Shown here in pieces: positions 16,955-25,265 of a stretch of 64,000 nucleotides of DNA. The stretch is taken from NCBI RefSeq assembly GCF_900177375.1, contig NZ_FWZU01000002.1, positions 434,001 through 498,000 of the forward strand. The letters run 5' to 3'. A program made the translations under genes and the position numbers. Below the pieces are notes generated by a model, which worked only from the letters and a program-made list of their open reading frames with translations, had not been told where the DNA came from and searched no databases. How positions within the stretch are numbered: the first letter of the stretch is position 1; each line of letters starts with the position of its first letter. The DNA comes from Desulfovibrio gilichinskyi. Lineage in GTDB: Bacteria; Desulfobacterota; Desulfovibrionia; Desulfovibrionales; Desulfovibrionaceae.

Positions 16955-18538
16955 TTATTCAGCTAAAATATTGCGCATTGCTGCAAGAAACAGACGATTG
17001 CGGGAGTTGTTGCCGATTGAAACTGTGAGCAGGTCATTAAGTCCGAATTCGCTTAACAGCTTAACTTTGAATCCGTGATCCAGCATTTTGTCATGTAATG
17101 TTTTTGCCGGAATCGGCCCGCTGAACATTACAAAGTTGCTTTGACTCGGGTATACAGAGCATCCAAGCTCCTGAAGTCCTTTTTGTACGCGTTCTCTGCC
17201 TTTTATGATCAGAGCTATGGTTGAGTAATAAAATTCACTATGGTTGAGAGCGGCTATTCCTGCTCCGAGGTTTAAGGGACTGATCGGTTGTGGAAGTCTT
17301 GCGTCTTCGAGATGTTGAGCTCTTTCTGCACTCATCAGTGCGTACCCAAGTCTGACCCCTTGCATGCCGAACGACCATGAAAAGCTGCGTAGAATAACTA
17401 AATTGGGCATTTTATTTAAAAACGGCAGCATGGAGTAATCGTCTTCAGGCCATGCAAATTCTACGGATCTTTCATCGATTATCAGCAATGTTCGTTTAGG
17501 AAGAAGGGTTGCCATAGTTGCAAGCTCTTCCGCAGGCATTCCATATCCTGAAGGAATATCGGGGTTTGTTATGATAACTGCCGCAGTGTTTTTGTTTGAA
17601 GTATTAACAATCTGGTCAAGCGGCGGTGAAAAATTGCGTGACCGCGGCAGACGAAAAAGTTCAACCCCGCAAAGAGCTGCAACTCTGTTATATTCAGGAA
17701 GTCCGAATTCATAACTGAGCACATGGTCAATTCCCGGCGTTACTGTCAGGCGAAGAGCCAGATCGAGAATGTCGGCAGCTCCGTTTGCAATAATTACATT
17801 GTCTTCGGATATGTCATGCCGCTGTGCCAGACCGAATTTAAGGCTGTCATCCATATTATTTTCAAAGCCGCAACAATTGTTTGCCATATTTACAATTGTA
17901 TTTGAAACAGCTTTTGAAACTCCAAGCGGATTAGCATTAGTTGAAAGGTCTATCTCTTTTTTAATATTGAATTTCTTTTTGAAATCATGGGCTGAAATAT
18001 AAGAGGGTCTATTATGACTGGGCGGTGCAGCTTGTGTCGTTTCTGGCTTATTTACTTTAGTTTCTTTAGGCTCTGTATCAATCACAGGTTTTTCTTTTAC
18101 GGGAGCTGTATGTGGTTTTTGCGGAGCAGTTGTCTGGTTAGATGCGATTGCCTCTTTAACAGATTCCTCCAGAGGAATTGTTATAGACCGAATGTCATAG
18201 TCAGAGCTAAGTGTTGTGTTGCTTACAAGCTCAGTTAATTTGTCGTATATATCTATAATAATGTTCAAAAGGTCAGTTGTAAACGGAATTTCATTTTTAA
18301 AAATACGCTCAAGAACAGAGCCTATATTGCTGGCAATGAGACTTATATTTTTAAGGTCAAGTAACGCGGCACTTTCTTTTAAAGAAAGTGTAATTGCGTA
18401 GATTCTTGCAACAGAGGATCCTGCTGGAGAATGTATTTTTTCGAGTTTTATAAGTTCTGTTTCAATTTGTTCAAGTTTTTCGAGTGATTGTTCGACAAAA
18501 AGGTGTAAAGTAGGATCATTTTCAATCTCTTCAGTCAT
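16955..18538 (-). CDS. HPt-like domain fused to an aminotransferase-fold protein lacking the PLP lysine
   Basis: The ATG at 18538 with 'ggaggt' upstream gives 527 aa. Residues about 10-85 resemble a CheA-P1/HPt helical domain ('FVEQSLEKLEQIETELIKLE' and 'SLKESAALLDLKNI'), but the position of the phosphorylated His (HxxKG) is Leu51. A Pro/Thr/Lys-rich linker follows (about 125-180). Residues about 185-525 are a HisC/CobD-type fold-I aminotransferase: 'STNANPLG', 'NGAADILDLALR', 'LLIIDE' (D355) and 'GVRLGYA' (R396). The Schiff-base lysine of 'SFSK' is Trp388, the Asn of NNPTG is Ile328, and the C-terminal substrate Arg is Thr. Catalysis is therefore unlikely. The gene is coupled to a lipoprotein gene and followed by a chemoreceptor. 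A role as a ligand-binding or scaffold protein is inference. Confidence 0.8.
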   Translation of the reverse strand: MTEEIENDPTLHLFVEQSLEKLEQIETELIKLEKIHSPAGSSVARIYAITLSLKESAALLDLKNISLIASNIGSVLERIFKNEIPFTTDLLNIIIDIYDKLTELVSNTTLSSDYDIRSITIPLEESVKEAIASNQTTAPQKPHTAPVKEKPVIDTEPKETKVNKPETTQAAPPSHNRPSYISAHDFKKKFNIKKEIDLSTNANPLGVSKAVSNTIVNMANNCCGFENNMDDSLKFGLAQRHDISEDNVIIANGAADILDLALRLTVTPGIDHVLSYEFGLPEYNRVAALCGVELFRLPRSRNFSPPLDQIVNTSNKNTAAVIITNPDIPSGYGMPAEELATMATLLPKRTLLIIDERSVEFAWPEDDYSMLPFLNKMPNLVILRSFSWSFGMQGVRLGYALMSAERAQHLEDARLPQPISPLNLGAGIAALNHSEFYYSTIALIIKGRERVQKGLQELGCSVYPSQSNFVMFSGPIPAKTLHDKMLDHGFKVKLLSEFGLNDLLTVSIGNNSRNRLFLAAMRNILAE

Positions 18539-18997
18539 AGTAACCTCCACTTTGTGCAGTATATATTTAAAAGCTTGCGTTAATCAGCAGCTGTTTAGTC
18601 CCGTAATTAGAAAAAAATTATCAAAGGATATATGCATCAAGCTTAATATATTGGTACTTACACTATAAATAAATTATATCTTTTTTATAACTTGAATTTA
18701 GAAAAAGTAAACCCGATTCAGCTGTATTAATCTTAGAGCATGTCTGCTTAATATTCGCAATTAATCAATTCACAGTTTTAAAATTACAAATTCATAGATT
18801 GATAGTCTATATGTTATTTATTAAAGTTTATCTCAAGAGAAGGGCAATGCACAATATATTTTACTGTTTCAGGTTGCGCTTTTCGCAAGGGTGCTTCATA
18901 TTAATTTATCATATACATACGGTGTTGTAGTAGTGCTTATTAAACACGTGTCGAATATGGTATCCTCTAAATTAATTTAATTCCATAAGGAGTTGAA
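18539..18997. other. Intergenic region between divergent genes
   Basis: This 459-bp AT-rich gap should hold promoters for the minus-strand HPt-aminotransferase operon and the plus-strand rubrerythrin-like gene. I see no clear repeat or hairpin. The 'ataaggag' ribosome site of the latter lies at its right end. Confidence 0.4.
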
Positions 18998-19474
18998 ATG
19001 GTAGCGTTTTTTACAGCCAGTGAAGTTATTGAACTGGCAATGAGAATTGAACAGAAAGGGCAGGCATTCTATCTGCTTGCAGCTGATGAAGCTGAAGATC
19101 CCGGTGCAAAAGAATTCTTTGATTTTTTTGCTACTGAAGAATCAAAGCATGAAATGTTTTTCAGAGGAATGCGAGACAGAATCGGCCATCTTGAAATTCC
19201 TCCTGGAAGTGATTTTGAGGAATATACTCAATATGTTATGGCATTAATTGATTCACATGATGTTTTTAACTTTGATTATACTGCCGGATTTAAAGCAGGT
19301 GATTTCAGTTTTGAAGATGCGGTAAGAATTGCCATGAGATTTGAAAAGGATACAATTCTTTTGTTTAATGAACTTAAGAAAATGGTTCCTGAGTCCGAAC
19401 AGGATTTCGTAGAGGAATGTATTGATGAAGAAAGAGGCCATCTGCGGCTTTTATCATCAAAGCTAAAAGATTAA
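18998..19474 (+). CDS. Rubrerythrin-like ferritin-fold diiron protein
   Basis: This 158-residue protein has the four-helix pattern with two ExxH iron motifs: 'EESKHEMF' in helix 2 and 'DEERGHLRLL' in helix 4, with further Glu ligands in 'RIEQKGQAFY' (helix 1) and 'RFEKDTILLF' (helix 3). There is no C-terminal rubredoxin-like Cys4 domain, so it is the short ferritin-like form. In anaerobes such proteins are linked to peroxide reduction and oxidative-stress defence. It is monocistronic with a strong 'aaggag' site and a strong terminator. Confidence 0.88.
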   Translation: MVAFFTASEVIELAMRIEQKGQAFYLLAADEAEDPGAKEFFDFFATEESKHEMFFRGMRDRIGHLEIPPGSDFEEYTQYVMALIDSHDVFNFDYTAGFKAGDFSFEDAVRIAMRFEKDTILLFNELKKMVPESEQDFVEECIDEERGHLRLLSSKLKD

Positions 19475-19521
19475 GCTTTTACGGATTAATTGATATATTT
19501 GGTTTAGTTTTTCCCGTAAAT

Positions 19522-19559
19522 ATAAACCCCTGCAATTCAACCGAGTTGCAGGGGTTTAT
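19522..19559. terminator. Bidirectional terminator between rubrerythrin-like gene and flgE
   Basis: A perfect 14-bp stem (ataaacccctgcaa / ttgcaggggtttat) lies between two convergent genes. Confidence 0.9.
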
Positions 19560-19586
19560 ATGTTTGTTTTTAATCATATATTGCTA

Positions 19587-21185
19587 CTATTTTTTAACAC
19601 CAAGTGTGATGTTTATAAGCTGGTCTGATGTTGTGATCATTTTAGAGTTGGCCTGAAAACCTCTTTGCGTGAGAATCATTGTTGCAAATTCTTTTGCTAA
19701 ATCAACGTTTGAGGTTTCCAGATTATTTTCCATAATGGCACCCATGCCTTCCTTTTTGGCTATGCCTTCAATTGCTGCCCCGGATTCAGATGTTTCTCCA
19801 AAATAGTTGGAACCTTCACGGCGTAGCCCGAATTCACTGTTAAAATTGTACATGTTTATTTTATACAGATCCTGGCTAAGCCCGTTTGAATAAATGGCGG
19901 ATAAGACTCCATCACCATTCACGGCCACATTTTGAAGATATCCTTCCCCGAAACCGTCCTGCGACCGGCTTATTGTGGAGGAAGATCCTTTATAGTCTGT
20001 TGTGCTGAGGGCATCAATCTTGCCGTCATTCATCTTTGGAAGACCTGAGGCATTACTACCGACATCCGCAGCTGTTCCGCCTGTGGTATTCCAAGAACTC
20101 GAAGCTGATTTTACACCCAAATCTATTGAGATTTGCTGAGCATCCCCTTGACCTTTTTCCCCTGTAATCGTAGCGGAAAAAGTCGGCTTTCCTTCTGAGT
20201 CAAAGTTTGCAAGCGACCAGTTATTTAAGTCTTTTGCATTTCCTGATGAATTACTGCTAAGGCTGTATGCCGTTTGGTTAAGAAGATTTCCGTCACCGGA
20301 AAATGTAAGCGTTCCGGTCATCAGAAGTCCGGCCGCTGAAGTTGTAGCGGTTGAGGATCTACCGTCATTTTCAGGTGATACTGTTACAATATATTCCCAG
20401 TATTTTTTATCAGTCGGGCCGCTCTCTGAAGGTGTAACTTTATCATAGTATACAGTTAAATTTACTTTATTTCCATTTTTGTCATAGACTTGAAGGGAAG
20501 AATTATAAGCGTACTTATCGGCTGCAAGTGGCGGGTTTTTTGTTCCGTCCCACTGGCTGAGCAATGAGAAAAATGGTGATTTCGTGTCCTGACTGTTATC
20601 GACAGTACCGGAATCGAGGTTTGTTTTAAGAGTGACACTTGAAGTTGCTTTAGGATCAGATTTTACGACCATTATGGTCTCACCGGAAGCATTCTTTTCT
20701 TCTTTTAGTGGTAAGGCAATATTTGTAGATGTTGAACCTAACTTGCCATCGCTGTCATAAGCATAGCCTTGCAGTACGTTTTTATGTGCGTCAGTAAGGA
20801 GTCCATTTTTATCAAAACGAAAATTACCGGCACGAGTATAGTGACTGATTGGTGATGATTGCTCTGCGACTCTGAAGAATCCTTTTCCGGCTATTGCAAG
20901 GTCAGTGCTCGAGGAAGTAGGCTCATACGAACCCTCTTTAAAATCGATTCTGGTTGAGGAAAGCTTGACACCCATGCCGATCTGCCCGGCTGTATTTGAG
21001 CCGCCGCCGGATACAACTCCTGATATCGTACCGGTGGCATCCTGACTGTGAAGGTTTTCAAGAAAAGTTCTACCGCTTTTGTAAGCAGTTGTATTTACAT
21101 TGGCAATGTTGCTGCCGGTTTGCTGGAGCAGCAGACTGTGAGCCTTAATACCCGAAGCACCTGTATACATTGCACTGAAAGCCAT
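19587..21185 (-). CDS. flgE: Flagellar hook protein FlgE
   Basis: FlgE polymerises outside the cell to form the hook joining the flagellar filament to the rod. The N-terminal rod/hook motif 'YTGASGIKAHSLLLQQTGSNIANVNTTAYK' is written here only in part: 'GSNIANVNTTAYK' is the classic signature. The C-terminus 'NLETSNVDLAKEFATMI' plus 'QRGFQANSKMI' is the matching helical part. The ATG at 21185 has 'aaggag' upstream; a longer reading to 21230 has no support. The length of 532 aa is normal for deltaproteobacterial hooks. A sigma-54-type promoter lies about 100 bp upstream. No other flagellar gene is next to it here. Confidence 0.95.
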   Translation of the reverse strand: MAFSAMYTGASGIKAHSLLLQQTGSNIANVNTTAYKSGRTFLENLHSQDATGTISGVVSGGGSNTAGQIGMGVKLSSTRIDFKEGSYEPTSSSTDLAIAGKGFFRVAEQSSPISHYTRAGNFRFDKNGLLTDAHKNVLQGYAYDSDGKLGSTSTNIALPLKEEKNASGETIMVVKSDPKATSSVTLKTNLDSGTVDNSQDTKSPFFSLLSQWDGTKNPPLAADKYAYNSSLQVYDKNGNKVNLTVYYDKVTPSESGPTDKKYWEYIVTVSPENDGRSSTATTSAAGLLMTGTLTFSGDGNLLNQTAYSLSSNSSGNAKDLNNWSLANFDSEGKPTFSATITGEKGQGDAQQISIDLGVKSASSSWNTTGGTAADVGSNASGLPKMNDGKIDALSTTDYKGSSSTISRSQDGFGEGYLQNVAVNGDGVLSAIYSNGLSQDLYKINMYNFNSEFGLRREGSNYFGETSESGAAIEGIAKKEGMGAIMENNLETSNVDLAKEFATMILTQRGFQANSKMITTSDQLINITLGVKK

Positions 21186-21275
21186 GAGAAACTCCTTGCA
21201 AGGTGCGGCTATAATTGACGTCGCACGCACCCGTTTGCCTTATTGCCGGAAAATATCTCCGGTCAGTTCTTGTTT

Positions 21276-21291
21276 AGCAAGGTATGTGCCT
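21276..21291 (-). promoter_or_regulatory. Sigma-54 (-24/-12) promoter for flgE
   Basis: The minus strand reads AGGCAC-ATACC-TTGCT. GG and GC are separated by exactly ten bases, matching the consensus TGGCAC-N5-TTGCW at all but the first base. It is 91 bp upstream of the flgE start. Sigma-54 control of hook genes is known in many flagellated bacteria. Confidence 0.8.
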
Positions 21292-21418
21292 AAAGTGTAA
21301 AGTTAGTTAAATCAGATTGTTATGACATGTGGCGGTAGCGGATATGCGGAAAAAAAATCCATACGTATGGAAAAGGTAGAAGGCATTATGTCAAACTGAG
21401 GGGAAATTCGGTAAGCAG

Positions 21419-22183
21419 TTATTTTTTACTTAAGAAGGTTTTAAGTTTTTTACCTTCAATGAAGTCAGGATTTATAGTTAAACATTTATTAAGATATTCG
21501 CATGCATCATTTTTATTACCTAATTCGCTTAGTGAGCGGGCAATATTAAAAAAAAGATTTTCATCATCAGCATCATAACTGAAGTTTAAAGCTTTGGAGT
21601 AAAAGGCCACAGCTTCATTATACATTTTATTTTTTCTAAGAGATATACCGAATGTATTAAAAAGGTGTTTATGCTTTTTTTCAAAAGCAGCATCCAGAGA
21701 GATAAGTCGCTTAAAAATATCCGATGCTTTTGCTTCTTCATTACGCTCAAGGTAGCATAAGCCTATTCCGAAATTTGCCCTGATACTGTTTACGTCAAAA
21801 GTAAGGGCTTCATTGTAGTTCATTTCAGCGGTAAAAACATTACCAAGCTGCCGCTGTCTGTCTGCTTTGGCAAGACGTTTGCCAAGTTCTCTCATAGCTG
21901 GAAATACAGACTTCGTGTAAAGTTCCATTTCCGGTGTAAAAGATTCAAGAAGCTCATCTTTATTTATAATTTGTTCAGGCCCGGATGGAACGTGATTCTC
22001 GTTAAGCACACGAAGGATTATATCCCCTTTATCATTTTCTTCTGCATAGTAGAGGAATGTCTGCACAACTTTTCGTTTTGTGGTTCCTGTTCCTATTTCT
22101 TGTATAGATTTGGCAGAGAAAGCCCCGCGAATTTTTGTGGAGGTAAGCTGAGTAGCGTCAGTTGTGCTCATTTTATTCATCAT
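21419..22183 (-). CDS. TPR-repeat protein
   Basis: This 254-residue soluble protein has about four tetratricopeptide repeats in its C-terminal half: 'AEMNYNEALTFDVNSIRANFGIG', 'EAKASDIFKRLISLD', 'EAVAFYSKALNFS' and 'CEYLNKCLTINPDF' give the regular 34-residue spacing. The N-terminal 90 residues include a basic patch ('TGTTKRKVVQTFLYYAEE') that looks like a small separate domain. It follows flgE's upstream region on the same strand, but the sigma-54 promoter lies between them, so it is probably a separate unit. TPR proteins work by protein contacts; the partner is unknown. Confidence 0.8.
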   Translation of the reverse strand: MMNKMSTTDATQLTSTKIRGAFSAKSIQEIGTGTTKRKVVQTFLYYAEENDKGDIILRVLNENHVPSGPEQIINKDELLESFTPEMELYTKSVFPAMRELGKRLAKADRQRQLGNVFTAEMNYNEALTFDVNSIRANFGIGLCYLERNEEAKASDIFKRLISLDAAFEKKHKHLFNTFGISLRKNKMYNEAVAFYSKALNFSYDADDENLFFNIARSLSELGNKNDACEYLNKCLTINPDFIEGKKLKTFLSKK

Positions 22184-22294
22184 AATCCTGTATTTTGCTA
22201 TATAACGTCCTTACGGGAGTATACGTTTTGAAGCATAGCATTTTTGAAAAATAACATAGTTTCGTTTGTGTCACAAATTTAAAAAGTTAAATAA

Positions 22295-22326
22295 AAACCG
22301 GGCTCTTGTTTTTAAGAACCCGGTTT
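22295..22326 (-). terminator. Terminator of hslVU
   Basis: A 13-position stem with one mismatch (aaaccgggctctt / aagaacccggttt) has flanking A and T runs, 27 bp past the hslU stop. Confidence 0.85.
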
Positions 22327-22352
22327 AATTATGAATATTTTTTGAGAATTTG

Positions 22353-23735
22353 TTACAATATGTAACGTGATAAATCGCGGTCTTCCATTACATCACTTAG
22401 TTTATCTTTAACGTAATCTTTATCGATAAGTATGGTGTCACCTGATCTGTCAGGTGCTTCAAATGATAAGTCCGCGAGGATTTTTTCCATGATTGTGTAA
22501 AGTCTTCTTGCCCCGATATTTTCGGTTTCTTCATTGATTTTTTGAGCTGTTGCGGCAACTTCTTCAAGTGCTTCCTTGCTGTAGTCAATTGTGACATTTT
22601 CAGTTTCGAGTAAGGCTTTATATTGAACAGTCAGTGCATTTTGCGGTTCGGTAAGAATCCTATAAAATTCATCTTTTCCAAGTGCAGAAAGTTCAACACG
22701 CAGCGGGAAACGGCCTTGCAGTTCCGGAATCAGATCCGAAGGCTTGGAGAAATGGAATGCGCCGGCTGATATGAAAAGAATATGATCAGTCTTAACCATG
22801 CCGTATTTGGTGTTAACCACACACCCTTCAACGATAGGAAGCAGGTCACGCTGAACTCCTTCGCGGGAAATATCAGTGGAACCTCCATTTTGATGTCCGC
22901 CTGCAATTTTATCAATTTCATCAAGGAAAAGGATACCGGATTGCTCAACTCGTTCGCGGGCAATTTCAGTAACATTATCCATGTCGATCAGTTTGTCTGA
23001 TTCTTCCTGAATGAGAATTTCATATGCTTCGCGAATGTGAACTTTGCGGGTTTTCTTTTTGTTAGGGAACATCTTGCCGATCATATCGTTGACCTGCATT
23101 CCCATGTCTTCCATGCCTGGCATGGACATTATTTCAACGCCAGTTCCGCCCTGAACCGTTACTTCAATTTCAACTTCGCGATCATCAAGCTTGCCGTCGC
23201 GCCACATTTTGCGGAATTTATCCCGTGTGGAACTTTTATCTTCAGAAGAGTTTTCTTCTGGCAGCGGAATTGCTTCGCCAGTATTGTTAAAGAAACCCAT
23301 GCTTGGGGTTTTAGCTTTTGACGCAGGAAGAAGGATATCTAAAAGACGTTCTTCCGCATTTTTTTCAGCTTTAACTTTAACTTTTTCAAGCTCTTCCTTG
23401 CGGACAAGGTTGATGCCTATTTCCATGAGATCACGGACCATTGATTCAACATCACGTCCTACATAACCGACTTCAGTAAATTTGGTGGCTTCAACTTTAA
23501 AAAACGGACAGCCGGAAAGTTTAGCCAGTCGGCGTGCAATTTCGGTTTTACCTACTCCGGTAGGTCCCATCATAATAATATTTTTAGGGGAAACTTCATC
23601 GCGCAGCTCAGCCGGAAGTTGCTGCCTGCGCCAGCGGTTACGCATTGCAATGGCGACCATGCGCTTTGCATCTGATTGGCCGATTATATATTTATCAAGC
23701 TCAGAAACGATTTCTCTAGGTGTAAGATTGCTCAT
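22353..23735 (-). CDS. hslU: ATP-dependent protease ATPase subunit HslU
   Basis: HslU is the AAA+ hexameric unfoldase that feeds proteins to the HslV peptidase. The Walker A is 'GPTGVGKT' (57-64), the Walker B is '[10 protein letters not shown]', and the pore motif region 'GYVGRDVE' and the I-domain (about 110-240, charged) are present. The C-terminal 'DLSRYIL' matches the HslV-activating tail. At 460 aa it is normal. It begins 21 bp after hslV, so the two form one operon. Confidence 0.97.
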   Translation of the reverse strand: MSNLTPREIVSELDKYIIGQSDAKRMVAIAMRNRWRRQQLPAELRDEVSPKNIIMMGPTGVGKTEIARRLAKLSGCPFFKVEATKFTEVGYVGRDVESMVRDLMEIGINLVRKEELEKVKVKAEKNAEERLLDILLPASKAKTPSMGFFNNTGEAIPLPEENSSEDKSSTRDKFRKMWRDGKLDDREVEIEVTVQGGTGVEIMSMPGMEDMGMQVNDMIGKMFPNKKKTRKVHIREAYEILIQEESDKLIDMDNVTEIARERVEQSGILFLDEIDKIAGGHQNGGSTDISREGVQRDLLPIVEGCVVNTKYGMVKTDHILFISAGAFHFSKPSDLIPELQGRFPLRVELSALGKDEFYRILTEPQNALTVQYKALLETENVTIDYSKEALEEVAATAQKINEETENIGARRLYTIMEKILADLSFEAPDRSGDTILIDKDYVKDKLSDVMEDRDLSRYIL

Positions 23736-23756
23736 TTGAAGACCTTTTATATGAAA

Positions 23757-24296
23757 TTATTTTTCGATGGTTTTGATAACAAAGTGATCGTTAGTATAAA
23801 CGCAGATTTCGCTGGCAATTTTCATTGATTTTTCAGCAATATCGACGGCACTCATGTCAGTGTGGCGAGAAAGTGCACGTGCTGCGGAAAGGGCGTATAC
23901 GCCGCCTGAACCGATAGCGGCAAGACCATCGTCAGGTTCGATTACGTCTCCGTTACCGCTGATGATGAGAATGTGTTCGGCGTCAGCAACAAGAATCATT
24001 GCTTCAAGTTTGCGAAGATATTTATCTTTACGCCAGTCAGTTGCAAGCTCAACTGCGCTGCGGACAAGGTTTCCGCCATGAGCTTCGAGTTTTTCTTCAA
24101 ATCTTTCAAAAAGGGTGAAAGCATCAGCAGTTGCACCTGCAAAACCTGCAAGGACCTTTTCATGAAAAAGAGTTCTTACTTTGACTGCGGAATGCTTCAT
24201 TACGACGGCCTGACCTAAAGTTACCTGACCGTCACCGGCCATGGCTGAACCTTTATCATCTCTCACGGCCAGAATGGTCGTTCCTCTAAGTTCCAT
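23757..24296 (-). CDS. hslV: ATP-dependent protease peptidase subunit HslV
   Basis: HslV is the proteasome-like threonine peptidase of the HslVU complex. The sequence begins [11 protein letters not shown]; processing before the first Thr would expose the catalytic N-terminal residue. 'DGQVTLG' and '[19 protein letters not shown]' are family signatures. The upstream ATG at 24302 abuts its 'aggag' site, whereas the ATG at 24296 has a proper six-base spacing, so I chose the latter (179 aa). It is first in the hslVU operon. Confidence 0.96.
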   Translation of the reverse strand: MELRGTTILAVRDDKGSAMAGDGQVTLGQAVVMKHSAVKVRTLFHEKVLAGFAGATADAFTLFERFEEKLEAHGGNLVRSAVELATDWRKDKYLRKLEAMILVADAEHILIISGNGDVIEPDDGLAAIGSGGVYALSAARALSRHTDMSAVDIAEKSMKIASEICVYTNDHFVIKTIEK

Positions 24297-24669
24297 GTTC
24301 ATCTCCTGATTATGCTGTGATTATTCGTTTTCAATATAACGATTGAATTTAAATATTTGCAGAACGTAAAATATTTATCCGACATCCACTGACCGTGGGG
24401 TCGGTTCTGGATTCTATTTGAATTACCAAATGATAAGACCGCTTGAAGGTATGGCAAGGGGGAGGGAGATGAAAAATGAGATTTGCCCCAACTCCAATTA
24501 TCAGCTATAAAAGCTTTGGTCGACAGTTCACCTAGGCGTTGCCGCCCCTTTGGGGAGCTAAACCTGTCACTCTTACCTTTTCCTCGACACCTTATTTTCG
24601 TGCCGAGTCGGAAGTCGGCAGCCACGACAGTCCAAATATTTTGGATAGGCGCGATAGTGAGGATAAGTC
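24297..24669. other. hslV upstream region with a possible structured RNA or control element
   Basis: This 373-bp gap lies between divergent genes. Part of it (24518-24591) is noticeably GC-richer than its surroundings and can fold: 'ggtcga' with 'tcgac', 'gacag' with 'ctgtc', and an inner 'cccc-ttt-gggg' hairpin. I could not match it to any known RNA family by eye. Minus-strand open frames through it look random. Confidence 0.4.
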
Positions 24670-25203
24670 ATGTCTAAAACTGTTTTGCCCTTTGTTGTAG
24701 AGGATATCTCTGCCTTTGCCCGTTCTCTTCGCCGTCAGCTTGATGGAGTTGAAACCATTCCCACCCATGTTGAAATGCTGAACCTGCTTGTTAAAGCCGG
24801 CGGGTTTCGTAATTTTCAGCATTTTCGCGCGCAGCACGAATCGTTTAAAATTCTTGAAACTCCTAAATCTCCTGCACCAGAGCTTAACCTCAAGCTGGTT
24901 AAACGGCTGACGCGTTTTTTTGATGAGGACGGGCAGCTCATTCGCTGGCCTAAAAAATTCAGTGAACGCATGATTTGTCTCTGGATTATGTGGTCGCGTA
25001 TTCCTGCTAAAGAGTCTTTTTCTGAAAAAGAAATAAGTGATCTGCTTGATAAAGAGCATCTTTTCGGAGATTACGCTTTATTAAGGAGGGAACTTGTGGA
25101 CAGAGGGATGATGGTTCGTAATGCGGAAGGGAGTCAGTATAAGCGGCTGGAAGTAAAGCCGCCTTTGGAAGCTTTAGAGCTGTTAAGGTATTTGCACCGT
25201 TAG
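24670..25203 (+). CDS. DUF2087-domain protein
   Basis: This is a 177-residue soluble protein. The C-terminal part ('LIRWPKKFSERMICLWIMW', 'FSEKEISDLL', 'DYALLRRELVDRGMMVRN', 'GSQYKRLE') matches the DUF2087 pattern, a winged-helix-like domain often found in proteins suspected to be transcription regulators. The N-terminal part has a short 'FRNFQHFRAQ' motif seen in other members. It is monocistronic and has its own terminator. The target is unknown. Confidence 0.8.
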   Translation: MSKTVLPFVVEDISAFARSLRRQLDGVETIPTHVEMLNLLVKAGGFRNFQHFRAQHESFKILETPKSPAPELNLKLVKRLTRFFDEDGQLIRWPKKFSERMICLWIMWSRIPAKESFSEKEISDLLDKEHLFGDYALLRRELVDRGMMVRNAEGSQYKRLEVKPPLEALELLRYLHR

Positions 25204-25207
25204 CAAA

Positions 25208-25242
25208 AAAGCCTCTTGAAGTGATAAACTTCAAGAGGCTTT
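25208..25242. terminator. Bidirectional terminator
   Basis: A perfect 15-bp stem (aaagcctcttgaagt / acttcaagaggcttt) lies between the convergent DUF2087 and clc genes. Confidence 0.9.
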
Positions 25243-25265
25243 CAAGTAATATTAAATGGTTCAGT

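Noticed and set aside
24299-24625. Minus-strand open frame of 108 codons upstream of hslV
   Set aside because: It has no ribosome site, its composition looks random, and it overlaps the probable control region.
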